Assembly: GCA_015654525.1 (NCBI GenBank)
Contig: JAATGT010000158.1
Coordinates: 1 to 33,435, forward strand
Direction of reading: 5' to 3'
From: Bacteroidales bacterium
Lineage (GTDB): Bacteria > Bacteroidota > Bacteroidia > Bacteroidales > Paludibacteraceae
Length of the DNA stretch: 33,435 nt
A program made the translations under genes and the position numbers. Below the pieces are notes generated by a model, which was given only the letters and a program-made list of their open reading frames with translations, was not told the origin of the DNA and did no database searches. Position 1 is the first letter of the stretch; every line of letters starts with the position of its first letter. This document shows, in pieces, positions 1 through 7,995 of this stretch.

Positions 1-1648
1 CCTCATCTTCTATTTTTTCAAAGAGCAGTACGGGCGTTCCGAGTTCAGCTCCTGCCTTTAGTAAATCAATTTTCCCCAAATCTTTCCAATTAAATGAGCC
101 AATGCCAAGCATGGTGCGAAGTTTGGCCGAAGTAAATGGAAGGAATGGCTCAAAAGCAATGGCCAGATTGGCGGCAATCTGCAAACTCAGGTGCATAATG
201 GTTGACACACGATCCATATCGGTTTTGGCAACTTTCCAGGGTTCTGTGTCAGCCAGGTATTTATTACCAATACGGGCCAGATTCATAGCTTCTTTCTGAG
301 CATCACGGAAACGGAAGTTATTGAGTAATTTCTCGACATCCACTTTTACGTTTTCAAATTCCTCCAGGGTTTGTTTATCGTAATCATTCAGCTCACCGAG
401 TCCGGGAACTTTACCGTCATAGTATTTTTGAGTCAGCACCAAAGCGCGGTTGATAAAGTTACCAAAAATAGCTACTAATTCGTTATTATTGCGTGCCTGA
501 AAATCTTTCCAGGTAAAGTCATTATCTTTCGTTTCGGGAGCATTGGCAGTAAGTACATAACGTAACACGTCTTGTTTTCCTGGAAAATCTACAAGGTATT
601 CGTGCAGCCACACTGCCCAGTTGCGCGAAGTGGAAATTTTATCGCCTTCGAGGTTTAAGAATTCGTTTGCTGGCACATTGTCGGGTAAAATATACGAACC
701 CTCTGCTTTTAGCATAGCCGGAAAAACGATACAGTGGAATACAATATTATCTTTACCTATAAAATGAATCAATCGGGTTTCAGGATCTTTCCACCATTTT
801 TCCCATTTTCCATATTTATCCGATTGGTTATCGCACAATTCTTTGGTATTGGAAATATAGCCAATCGGAGCATCAAACCAAACATAAAGTACTTTACCAT
901 CAGCCCCGGCAACAGGAACAGGAATTCCCCAGTCGAGGTCACGACTTACGGCACGCGGTTGCAGCCCCATGTCGAGCCAACTTTTGCATTGTCCGTATAC
1001 GTTTGGTTTCCATTCTTTATGCTCTTCGAGTATCCATTGACGTAACCAGGCCTCGTGTTGATCAAGCGGAAGATACCAGTGCTTAGTTTCACGCATAACC
1101 GGTGCCGAACCGCTGATGGCCGATTTCGGATTGATCAGGTCGGTGGGGTTTAATGAAGTTCCACACGATTCACATTGATCGCCATACGCATTTTCGTTAC
1201 CGCAATGAGGGCATTTACCGGTAATATACCGATCGGCCAGAAATTGTTGTGCCGTTTCGTCGTAATATTGTTCGTTTGTTTTTTCAATAAAGCCGCCCTT
1301 ACTTTCGATGGTTTTGAAAATATCGGAAGCCAGTTCGCGGTGAGTTTTTGATGTCGTGCGGGAATAAATATCAAACGAAATGCCAAAGTCTTCAAACGAT
1401 TTTTTGATAATTCCGTGGTAACGATCCACAATATCTTGTGGTGTAACACCTTCTTTTTTAGCTTTGATGGTAATAGGTACACCATGTTCGTCCGATCCGC
1501 CGATAAAGAGCACTTCTTCGCCTTTCAAACGAAGGTAGCGCACATAAATATCTGCAGGAACATAAACTCCTGCCAGGTGCCCGATGTGTACGGGTCCATT
1601 AGCATAAGGCAAAGCCGAGGTAACGGTAGTACGTTTAAAGTTGGTCAT
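1..1648 (-). CDS. metG: Methionyl-tRNA synthetase, 5' part (runs off the left edge)
   Basis: Charges tRNA-Met with methionine in the cytoplasm. I translated this strand by hand from the ATG at 1648-1646, and 549 codons are open to the window edge. Class I signatures are present: the HIGH motif as HIGH at residues 21-24 (context [10 protein letters not shown]) and the KMSKS loop as KISTS from K337, a variant I associate with Bacteroidota enzymes. A zinc knuckle with two CxxC pairs lies at C146/C149 and C159/C162. Residues after about 360 match the anticodon-binding helical domain. The missing 3' end would hold the rest of that domain and possibly a C-terminal tRNA-binding module. The gene is divergent from the 1828 gene. 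A -7-like box TATCTTTG (1771-1764) lies about 115 bases upstream, implying a longish leader. Confidence 0.96.
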   Translation of the reverse strand, partial: MTNFKRTTVTSALPYANGPVHIGHLAGVYVPADIYVRYLRLKGEEVLFIGGSDEHGVPITIKAKKEGVTPQDIVDRYHGIIKKSFEDFGISFDIYSRTTSKTHRELASDIFKTIESKGGFIEKTNEQYYDETAQQFLADRYITGKCPHCGNENAYGDQCESCGTSLNPTDLINPKSAISGSAPVMRETKHWYLPLDQHEAWLRQWILEEHKEWKPNVYGQCKSWLDMGLQPRAVSRDLDWGIPVPVAGADGKVLYVWFDAPIGYISNTKELCDNQSDKYGKWEKWWKDPETRLIHFIGKDNIVFHCIVFPAMLKAEGSYILPDNVPANEFLNLEGDKISTSRNWAVWLHEYLVDFPGKQDVLRYVLTANAPETKDNDFTWKDFQARNNNELVAIFGNFINRALVLTQKYYDGKVPGLGELNDYDKQTLEEFENVKVDVEKLLNNFRFRDAQKEAMNLARIGNKYLADTEPWKVAKTDMDRVSTIMHLSLQIAANLAIAFEPFLPFTSAKLRTMLGIGSFNWKDLGKIDLLKAGAELGTPVLLFEKIEDE

Positions 1649-1763
1649 ATTGAAAATTAGTTGATTAGTTCATCGGTTCATCAGTTTGGTCATAAAATGA
1701 TTCGCATATAGACGAACCAGCTGGTCTACAACCCTATTAACTCAAAAAAATAGAACCGGAATG

Positions 1764-1771
1764 CAAAGATA
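1764..1771 (-). promoter_or_regulatory. Bacteroidota-type -7 box for metG
   Basis: Minus-strand TATCTTTG fits the Bacteroidota -7 consensus TAnnTTTG. No convincing TTTG -33 element lies at the usual 19-21 base spacing. It sits in the divergent interval between metG and the next gene. Confidence 0.45.
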
Positions 1772-1794
1772 CAGACAAAATCTCAAAATTTGCA

Positions 1795-1802
1795 TATATT
1801 TG
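1795..1802 (+). promoter_or_regulatory. Bacteroidota-type -7 box for the 182-residue protein gene
   Basis: Plus-strand TATATTTG matches TAnnTTTG and ends 25 bases before the ATG at 1828, giving a short leader of about 19 bases. I see no clear -33 element. Confidence 0.5.
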
Positions 1803-1827
1803 CCAATCAAAAACTAAACGAACCCTT

Positions 1828-2376
1828 ATGCCCCGAGACAAAGCAATATTAAAAGAACAAGTAAATGAGCTATCAAAAAAAGAGTTGGTGGATATTGTAC
1901 TTAAATTGTCAGCTAAGCGGTATAATTATGAATACCTGTTGGTCAATTTTCTGGATAAAGAGGGTGGCGAACAAATACTGTTCGAAGAAGCCAGAGAAAA
2001 TATTGACAAGTTATGCCAAAAGGAATTTAAAGGCAGCACCAAACTCAAGCAACTTGTAAAGAAACTCAATGCCTGTACAAAACGGATAACTGAATTTACG
2101 GTTGAAACAAAAAGTAAAAAGCTGGAGGCTGATTTAATTCTGTATGTATTGGAAATTCAATTCTCAACTTATTCCCGCATGTTCGGCGAAAGGATCTCAG
2201 GCTACGATTATAAAGTAGGGCTGTTACTGAAAAAGCTGATTGTCCTTGTTACAAAGAAACTTCATCCAGATTATTTGATAGATTATCAGGATAAGATTAA
2301 TCAATTTCTGACCAAACTACATCATACCTCCAACCGCATTAATACAATCAAAGAGCTACCCGACAAGATTGAATGA
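1828..2376 (+). CDS. Unrecognised helical protein, 182 residues
   Basis: I do not recognise a family. The protein is soluble, rich in Lys, Glu and Leu, with no signal peptide or membrane segment and a pattern of amphipathic helices throughout. Charged heptad-like stretches occur at residues 8-30 and 55-100. A tyrosine/phenylalanine-rich patch (around 110-130, including YSRMFGERISGYDY) is the most distinctive part and could be a binding surface. The ATG is directly downstream of a good -7 box and the reading frame is clean, so it is very likely expressed. Divergent transcription from metG gives no functional hint. The codon use looks like that of its neighbours. Confidence 0.75.
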   Translation: MPRDKAILKEQVNELSKKELVDIVLKLSAKRYNYEYLLVNFLDKEGGEQILFEEARENIDKLCQKEFKGSTKLKQLVKKLNACTKRITEFTVETKSKKLEADLILYVLEIQFSTYSRMFGERISGYDYKVGLLLKKLIVLVTKKLHPDYLIDYQDKINQFLTKLHHTSNRINTIKELPDKIE

Positions 2377-2811
2377 AAAATTGTAATAGAAATCCCGGTT
2401 CGAGAATATACACATTCATTTTTTTTTATAACTTAGCGCCCTAAATCAATTCATTCTTCTCAAATGGGCTATTCATCCAAATACCTCGGCAATATACTCC
2501 ACAAATCCGGTAAGGGTCTGTATGAGTGTTGGATGATTTAGAGATACTTCCCGGAATCCGTATCAAAAGCAGGCAAATAAAGGAAACAACACAAATTTTT
2601 GCAAACAAGGCTTGTAAAGTTGAGTATAATCTGCTGAATTTTAAACTAATGAAATTACGTTTATTTCCCGAATTTCATGTTATTTGCGTTCAAGAAAGCA
2701 TTTGATACAGGTTTTTCTTCTATAGTGCAACACAGAACTTTCTGCACTTCCTATAAAATTACACTTTTCCATTTTTCATTTATCCTCCTTGTAGGGACTA
2801 AGGCTTGTTAC
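2377..2811. other. Gene-poor interval with a possible AraC-regulator remnant
   Basis: No intact gene seen in 435 bases. TAACTTAG (2429-2436) is one base from the -7 consensus TAACTTTG and precedes a 25-codon reading frame (2464-2541). That frame contains SSKYLGNILHKSGKGLYECW, which resembles the HTH helix of Bacteroidales AraC regulators (SPKYLS.. then a GK..YEW pattern). It could be a decayed regulator gene or coincidence. The part from 2677 is open in the frame of the following activase, but this upstream extension is probably not translated. Confidence 0.3.
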
Positions 2812-3606
2812 ATGGCTATTATATTCGATATAAAACGTTTTGCCGTACACGACGGTCCGGGAATCCGCACAACGGTTTTTCTGAAAGGCTGTCCGCTTTC
2901 GTGTCGCTGGTGTCATAATCCGGAGAGCATGAGTACGGCTATATGTTCCGTTGCTAAAACAGTGCGGATTGGGGATAAAACTTTCACCGAAAACGAAACG
3001 GTCGGATCGGAAATGAGCCTGGAGGATGTGATGAAAGAACTACGCAAAGAACAGGTCTTTATGGAAGAATCGGATGGAGGAGTAACTTTTTCGGGAGGTG
3101 AACCTTTGCTGCAACATGCATTTCTTGCAGAAATTCTTGCTGCCTGCCAAAAGGAAGGAATGCACACAGCAGTCGACACCTCGGGTTTTGCCCAATGGGA
3201 ATCACTGGAGAAAGTAGCCCGGCATACAGATTTGTTTTTGTATGATCTGAAGCTGATGGACGATGACTTGCATAAAACCTACACCAGTGTTTCGAACAAA
3301 CTAATTCTGGAAAACCTGCGGCAGTTGCTTGATTTCGGCAAAAAAGTACGCATTCGGTTACCCATGATTCCCGGAATCACATTTACCGAAACGAACATTT
3401 GTCAGACACTTGAATATTTGTGCTCATTGAGCAATGAGGTGGAAGGAGTAGACTTACTGCCTTACCACAACACGGCTTCGCATAAATACGAACGATTTGG
3501 AATAGACAACTCACTTAAAGAGTTGAAAACAGTAACTAAAACTGATTTATTCGAAGCCCAAAAACTGTTTGAACAAGCAGGCTTCGACGTGAAAATTGGT
3601 GGCTAA
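2812..3606 (+). CDS. Glycyl radical enzyme activating enzyme (radical SAM)
   Basis: Uses S-adenosylmethionine and a [4Fe-4S] cluster to install the glycyl radical on its partner, here the HypD encoded 62 bases downstream. The frame is open from 2677, but family members begin at the motif FDIKRFAVHDGPGIRTTVF, so I chose ATG 2812 (264 residues). The first 45 codons upstream are low-complexity and unlike the family. The radical-SAM cluster motif CPLSCRWC (CX3CX2C) comes at residues 27-34, followed by HNPES, and SAM-binding GGVTFSGGEP follows. Most activases of the dehydratase class carry an inserted ferredoxin-like domain with eight cysteines between these motifs. Here the insert is short and has a single Cys (ICSV), so only one Fe-S cluster is expected. 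No Shine-Dalgarno is visible. Confidence 0.93.
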   Translation: MAIIFDIKRFAVHDGPGIRTTVFLKGCPLSCRWCHNPESMSTAICSVAKTVRIGDKTFTENETVGSEMSLEDVMKELRKEQVFMEESDGGVTFSGGEPLLQHAFLAEILAACQKEGMHTAVDTSGFAQWESLEKVARHTDLFLYDLKLMDDDLHKTYTSVSNKLILENLRQLLDFGKKVRIRLPMIPGITFTETNICQTLEYLCSLSNEVEGVDLLPYHNTASHKYERFGIDNSLKELKTVTKTDLFEAQKLFEQAGFDVKIGG

Positions 3607-3612
3607 CCGTAA

Positions 3613-3645
3613 AACTTTTCCAAAGTTTGGAACTTTGGAAAAGTT
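3613..3645. repeat. Palindromic spacer repeat, copy 1
   Basis: Perfect 15-bp arms AACTTTTCCAAAGTT (3613-3627) and its reverse complement (3631-3645) around a 3-base loop TGG. It lies between the activase and hypD. Near-identical copies occur after hypD and after the aminopeptidase gene. Confidence 0.95.
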
Positions 3646-3668
3646 ATACTAACTAAAACAACAATAAT

Positions 3669-6032
3669 ATGACTCCCAGAATTCAACAACTCCGCGAACA
3701 AAGCCTCAATGCTATCAACAGTATTTCTGCAGAGCGAGGCTTATTGATTACTGAATTTTATAAGAATCACCTGGCTTTCGGTGACTCTATTCCTATGCAG
3801 CGCGCCAAATCATTTCAATATATTTTGGCGAATAAAAGTATTTGTATTAATGATCAGGAACTGATCGTAGGCGAACGCGGCCCTGCCCCGAAGGCTACAC
3901 CTACTTATCCGGAAATTACCGTTCATTCTTTAGAGGATCTGGAGATTCTGAACACCCGCGAAAAGGTCTGGTTTCGGGTAGATGAAGAAACCCGCAAAGC
4001 TTTTGGCGAAACAATTATTCCGTTCTGGACAGGTCGGTCTAACCGCGACCGCATGATGGAAGCCATGACCGATGAATGGAAGGATGCTTACGGTGCCGGT
4101 ATATTCACCGAGTTTATGGAACAACGGGCACCGGGTCATACGGTGGCCGGATACAAGATTTACCAAAAGGGAATGCTTGATATTATGCAGGATATAGAGG
4201 AAAGTATCAAAGCACTTGACTTTATAACCGACCCCCTGGCTTACGACAAAAAGGAGGAGCTCAAGGCAATGAAGATTACAGCCGAAGCCATTATCCTGTT
4301 TGCCAACCGGCATGCCGATAAGCTGGAAGAGCTTGCTGTCCTTGAAAAAGACAGTGCCCGCAAAGCCGAATTGACTGAAATGGCACGTATATGCAGACGT
4401 GTACCGGCTCATGCTCCGGCTACTTTCCACGAAGTGTTGCAGCATTACTGGTTTATCCATCTGGGCGTGGTGACGGAACTTAATCCCTGGGATTCGTTTA
4501 ACCCCGGCAGACTGGATCAGCATCTTTATCCGTTTTACAAAGCCGAGACCGAAGCCGGAACGCTCACACGCGATCAGGCGGTGGAAGTACTCGAATCATT
4601 TTGGGTGAAATTCAACAATCACCCATCACCTCCCAAAATTGGTGTAACAGCTCAGGAAAGCAGTACCTATACCGATTTCTGTCTGATTAATCTGGGCGGT
4701 GTAAAGCCGGACGGAACCGATGCGGTGAATGAGATGTCCTATATCCTGTTGGATGTGATTGAAGAAATGCGCCTGTTGCAACCCAGCTCCATGGTGCAGT
4801 TGAGCAAGCTGAATCCCGATAGTTTTATCGACCGGGCAGTAAAAATTACTAAAACAGGATTCGGTCAACCTTCCATATTTAATACCGATTCCATTATTCA
4901 GGAATTGGTGAATCAGGGTAAGGAGTTGGTGGATGCGCGCAACGGAGGCTGTAGCGGTTGTGTGGAAACCGGAGCTTTCGGAACTGAAAGTTACATTCTT
5001 TGCGGCTATTTCAATCTGCCCAAGATTCTCGAAATCACCTTGCACAACGGTTTTGATACCCGTACTCAGAAACAACTGGGACTCCCAACCGGAGAAGCTT
5101 CCGACTTTAGCACTTATGCACAATTGCTGCAAGCTTTCAAGGCACAGGTTGAACATTTTTTGCGGATAAAAGTTATAGGTAACAATACGATCGAAAAGAT
5201 TTTCATGACGCATATCCCCACGCCTTTCCTGTCGCTGATTATCGACGACTGTGTGGCGCGTGGCATGGATTATATTCAGGGAGGAGCACGTTATAACTCC
5301 AACTACATTCAGGGAGTGGGTATGGGAACAATTACCGACTCACTTACTGCGCTGAGAAAACATATTTTTGAAGATAAATCCATAACTTTGCCCGACTTTG
5401 TGGATGCACTCGAAAGCAATTTTGAAAACAAGGACGAATTGCTTTACAAGTTGCTTTACAAAACTCCGAAATACGGGAACGATGACGACGAAGCCGATGC
5501 GCAACTGGTAGATGTGTTCAATATTTATTACGATGCAGTAAAAGGACACCGGAGTCCGCGGGGTGCCGAGTACCGGATCAACCTGTTGCCTACCACTTGC
5601 CACGTGTACTTTGGCAGTGTGATGCATGCCAGTCCGGACGGACGAAAAGCAGGGTTGCCGGTTTCCGAAGGGATTTCGCCCGTGCAGGGATCGGACAAAA
5701 AAGGACCGACTTCGGTCGTGAAATCGGCCGCTAAGATTGACCATTTGCACACCGGAGGCACCTTGTTGAACCAACGGTTTAGTCCGGCCTTTTTCGAGGA
5801 CGACACCGCTATCCGAAAGGTCTCAGGATTGGTGCGTAGTTATTTCAGGATGCACGGACACCATATCCAGTTTAATGTTGTGGACTCGTCTACACTGCGC
5901 GACGCTCAGAAACATCCGGAAAAATACCGAAATCTGATTGTACGGGTGGCAGGGTATAGCGATTACTTTAATGATTTAGGACTCGATCTGCAAAATGAGA
6001 TTATTCACCGGACTGAACACGAATCTTTATAG
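3669..6032 (+). CDS. hypD: trans-4-hydroxy-L-proline dehydratase, glycyl radical enzyme
   Basis: Removes water from trans-4-hydroxy-L-proline to give (S)-1-pyrroline-5-carboxylate, which ProC can reduce to proline. At 787 residues it has nearly the length of the characterised Clostridioides difficile enzyme. Every catalytic or substrate-contact residue I recall from that enzyme is present at a constant offset of three: thiyl C431 and base E433 (in SGCVETG), glycyl G762 (in RVAGYSD), plus F149, H157, D275, S331, D336, F337, Y447 and T642. This separates it from pyruvate formate-lyase, glycerol dehydratase and choline lyase. It probably forms an operon with the activase upstream. No proC is visible in this window. 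The enzyme is oxygen-sensitive once activated, which implies an anaerobe. Confidence 0.96.
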   Translation: MTPRIQQLREQSLNAINSISAERGLLITEFYKNHLAFGDSIPMQRAKSFQYILANKSICINDQELIVGERGPAPKATPTYPEITVHSLEDLEILNTREKVWFRVDEETRKAFGETIIPFWTGRSNRDRMMEAMTDEWKDAYGAGIFTEFMEQRAPGHTVAGYKIYQKGMLDIMQDIEESIKALDFITDPLAYDKKEELKAMKITAEAIILFANRHADKLEELAVLEKDSARKAELTEMARICRRVPAHAPATFHEVLQHYWFIHLGVVTELNPWDSFNPGRLDQHLYPFYKAETEAGTLTRDQAVEVLESFWVKFNNHPSPPKIGVTAQESSTYTDFCLINLGGVKPDGTDAVNEMSYILLDVIEEMRLLQPSSMVQLSKLNPDSFIDRAVKITKTGFGQPSIFNTDSIIQELVNQGKELVDARNGGCSGCVETGAFGTESYILCGYFNLPKILEITLHNGFDTRTQKQLGLPTGEASDFSTYAQLLQAFKAQVEHFLRIKVIGNNTIEKIFMTHIPTPFLSLIIDDCVARGMDYIQGGARYNSNYIQGVGMGTITDSLTALRKHIFEDKSITLPDFVDALESNFENKDELLYKLLYKTPKYGNDDDEADAQLVDVFNIYYDAVKGHRSPRGAEYRINLLPTTCHVYFGSVMHASPDGRKAGLPVSEGISPVQGSDKKGPTSVVKSAAKIDHLHTGGTLLNQRFSPAFFEDDTAIRKVSGLVRSYFRMHGHHIQFNVVDSSTLRDAQKHPEKYRNLIVRVAGYSDYFNDLGLDLQNEIIHRTEHESL

Positions 6033-6073
6033 TCATTTGCTTTCCCGATATTCGTAAATATTTATTATTTTAC

Positions 6074-6106
6074 AACTTTTCCAAAGTTTAAAACTTTGGA
6101 AAAGTT
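6074..6106. repeat. Palindromic spacer repeat, copy 2
   Basis: Arms AACTTTTCCAAAGTT (6074-6088) and reverse complement (6092-6106), loop TAA. The arms are identical to copy 1. Located between hypD and the aminopeptidase gene. Confidence 0.95.
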
Positions 6107-6124
6107 ACAACAAGACAAAAAAAT

Positions 6125-7513
6125 ATGTTCAACAAAGAAACTTACATTAAACGCCGCAAGACACTGGCCGAAAAAATTGGTTCGGGTCTGGTTTTGCTTC
6201 TGGGAAACGACGAAAGCCCGATGAATTACGCCGACAATGGTTATCATTTTCGTCAGGACAGTACTTTTTTATATTATTTTGGTATCGATTTTCCGGCTTT
6301 GGCGGGAGTGATTGATGTAGATAATAACCGTCAGCTTATTTTTGGCAACGATTATACCATCGACGATATTGTGTGGATGGGACCTCAGCCCACTATAGCC
6401 GATTATGCCGCCCAAAGTGGAATCAGTGAATCGCATCCTACAGCCGAATTGGCCAAACTGCTGGGCGAAGCTCAGAAGAAAGGGCGCGAGATTCACTTTT
6501 TGCCGCCTTACCGTCCCGAAAACAAACTGAAGCTGCAGGATTTGCTTGGACTTCATCCGGCAGAGATAGCTTCGAAGTCGTCAGTCAAACTGATTCGTGC
6601 CGTGGTAAGCCAACGCGAAATAAAATCGGACGAAGAAATCCGCGAGATAGAAAAAGGAGTGGATGTTTCGGTGGATATGCACATAGCTGCCATGCAGTTT
6701 GCGCATGCAGGCATAACCGAAGCACAGGTTGCTGCCCGTGTACACGAAATAGCTCATGCTGCAAACGGTGAAATTTCATTTCCCATCATTGCTACCATCA
6801 ACGGACAAACGCTGCACAACCATTGCCACGGTAATGTGCTTAAAAGCGGCGACCTCTTTCTGCTCGATGCCGGTGCCGAAGTGGAAAGTCATTACTGCGG
6901 CGATCTGTCCAGCACGTTTCCGGTAAATCTGACTTTCACAGCTCAACAAAAACTGATTTATGAAATGCAGTTGAAAGCACATTATGCAGCCATTGATGCA
7001 TTGGCACTGAATGTGCCTTATCGGGAGGTACACTGGGCGGCTTGTCGCTCAATCACCAACAGCATGAAAGAACTCGGGCTGATGAAAGGTGATACCGAAG
7101 CAGCCATGGCAGCAGGGGCGCATGCACTTTTTAACCCCTGCGGAACCGGACACATGATGGGGCTGGACGTACACGACATGGAAGACCTCGGCGAAGTGTG
7201 GGTGGGCTATGATGGCGAACCGAAGAGCACACAGTTTGGACTCAAATCGCTCCGTTTTGCCAAACCGCTCAAACCGGGACATGTATTTACCATTGAACCG
7301 GGCATTTACTTTATCCCCGAACTGATGGACAAATGGCAGGGCGAAGGTTTGTTCACCGACTTTATCAACTGGAAGGAAGTACAAAAGTTCCGCTCGTTTG
7401 GAGGCATCCGCAACGAAGAAGATTACATGATGACCGAAAGCGGACCGCGCCGACTGGGTACAAAAGTAAAACCCAAAACAGTAGAAGAGGTAGAAGCAGT
7501 ACGAAGAGGCTGA
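6125..7513 (+). CDS. pepP: Xaa-Pro aminopeptidase (aminopeptidase P, M24B)
   Basis: Removes an N-terminal residue when proline is second. Cytoplasmic, no signal peptide. Residues 1-150 match the AMP_N domain and 165-462 the pita-bread metallopeptidase fold. All five dimetal ligands are visible: D248 (LLDAG), D260 (YCGD), H343 (GTGHMMGLDVHD), E391 (TIEPG) and E431 (GGIRNEED). At 462 residues it has the usual length of the long aminopeptidase P form. It lies 92 bases after hypD, separated by the shared palindrome, on the same strand. Co-location suggests a joint role: freeing residues from proline- or hydroxyproline-containing peptides that then feed HypD. Cleavage before hydroxyproline is an inference. 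No Shine-Dalgarno. Confidence 0.93.
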   Translation: MFNKETYIKRRKTLAEKIGSGLVLLLGNDESPMNYADNGYHFRQDSTFLYYFGIDFPALAGVIDVDNNRQLIFGNDYTIDDIVWMGPQPTIADYAAQSGISESHPTAELAKLLGEAQKKGREIHFLPPYRPENKLKLQDLLGLHPAEIASKSSVKLIRAVVSQREIKSDEEIREIEKGVDVSVDMHIAAMQFAHAGITEAQVAARVHEIAHAANGEISFPIIATINGQTLHNHCHGNVLKSGDLFLLDAGAEVESHYCGDLSSTFPVNLTFTAQQKLIYEMQLKAHYAAIDALALNVPYREVHWAACRSITNSMKELGLMKGDTEAAMAAGAHALFNPCGTGHMMGLDVHDMEDLGEVWVGYDGEPKSTQFGLKSLRFAKPLKPGHVFTIEPGIYFIPELMDKWQGEGLFTDFINWKEVQKFRSFGGIRNEEDYMMTESGPRRLGTKVKPKTVEEVEAVRRG

Positions 7514-7525
7514 TTTTAATCAAAA

Positions 7526-7560
7526 CAACTTTCCCAAAGTTTTGAACTTTGGGAAAGTTG
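7526..7560. repeat. Palindromic spacer repeat, copy 3 (covarying)
   Basis: 16-bp arms CAACTTTCCCAAAGTT (7526-7541) and reverse complement (7545-7560), loop TTG. Compared with copies 1 and 2, TTTTCC has become TTTCCC on the left and the pairing bases have changed to match on the right, so the stem is kept perfect. It follows pepP and might act as its terminator. Confidence 0.93.
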
Positions 7561-7789
7561 TTTCTAATTATTTCCAAATGGACATCCGCTTTGTTGCCTA
7601 ACAATAATATCGATAGATATTATCTTTTGTGGACTTCAAAAACAATTTACCACAAAAGGCACAAAAGGTACACAAAAGCAGGAAATGAAAGTTTTGAGCC
7701 ATATATCGTCTGCATTTTCAAGGAAACAAAAGCTAAGCAACTGAACGAAATGTGTTTTTTTAGTTTTTCAAAGACGATGGTATTTCACA

Positions 7790-7852
7790 TCCCCTTTAGG
7801 GGCTTGGGGCGGAAATACATTTGAAATCCGCCCCTAAATCCCCTAAAGGGGA
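7790..7852. repeat. GC-rich intergenic inverted repeat
   Basis: Left arm 7790-7813 (begins TCCCCTTTAGGGG, ends GGGGCGGA) pairs with right arm 7827-7852 (TCCGCCCC to CTAAAGGGGA). They differ by a two-base bulge and a mismatch. The arms contain nested CCCCTTTAGGGG palindromes. It is an intergenic repeat of unknown role, much richer in GC than its surroundings. Confidence 0.85.
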
Positions 7853-7916
7853 CTTAAAATTACAACCGTATCATATAATGCTTATCTGAGAAATAAGACA
7901 TTATTTAATTCCTATT

Positions 7917-7947
7917 ACAAAAGTTTCTATTTCACAAAAACTTTTGT
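7917..7947 (-). terminator. Possible terminator hairpin of the GH97 gene
   Basis: ACAAAAGTTT (7917-7926) pairs with AAACTTTTGT (7938-7947) around an 11-base loop, 49 bases past the GH97 stop. The stem is A/T-rich and no clear U-tract follows on the minus strand, so the role is uncertain. Confidence 0.35.
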
Positions 7948-7995
7948 GGTATCATCTTTTGATAAGCTGAAATAAAGGATAATCACTATTTCCAA

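Larger units (their letters stand above)
7514..7995. other. Repeat-dense intergenic interval between converging genes
   Basis: No credible gene. The 480 bases contain six structured elements: the palindrome at 7526-7560; an 8-bp hairpin at 7604-7623; inverted CTTTTGTGG/CCACAAAAG (7624-7632 and 7650-7658); three tandem ACAAAAG-type units (7651-7678); a long GC-rich inverted repeat (7790-7852); and a 10-bp hairpin (7917-7947). It separates plus-strand pepP from the minus-strand GH97 gene. Confidence 0.7.

Noticed and set aside
2677-2811. N-terminal extension of the activase reading frame
   Set aside because: The 45 extra residues are low-complexity and unlike the family. Family members begin at the MAIIFDIKRF motif, so the extension is probably an open 5' region.
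3930-5806. Large minus-strand open frames opposite hypD
   Set aside because: They are mirror frames of a strongly conserved gene, with no promoter and no domain pattern.
7651-7678. Short direct repeats as a CRISPR array
   Set aside because: Only three 7-10 base ACAAAAG-type units, directly adjacent without spacers.
7549-7824. 91-residue open frame after pepP
   Set aside because: It begins inside a palindrome and runs through several hairpins and tandem repeats, and has no protein-like pattern.
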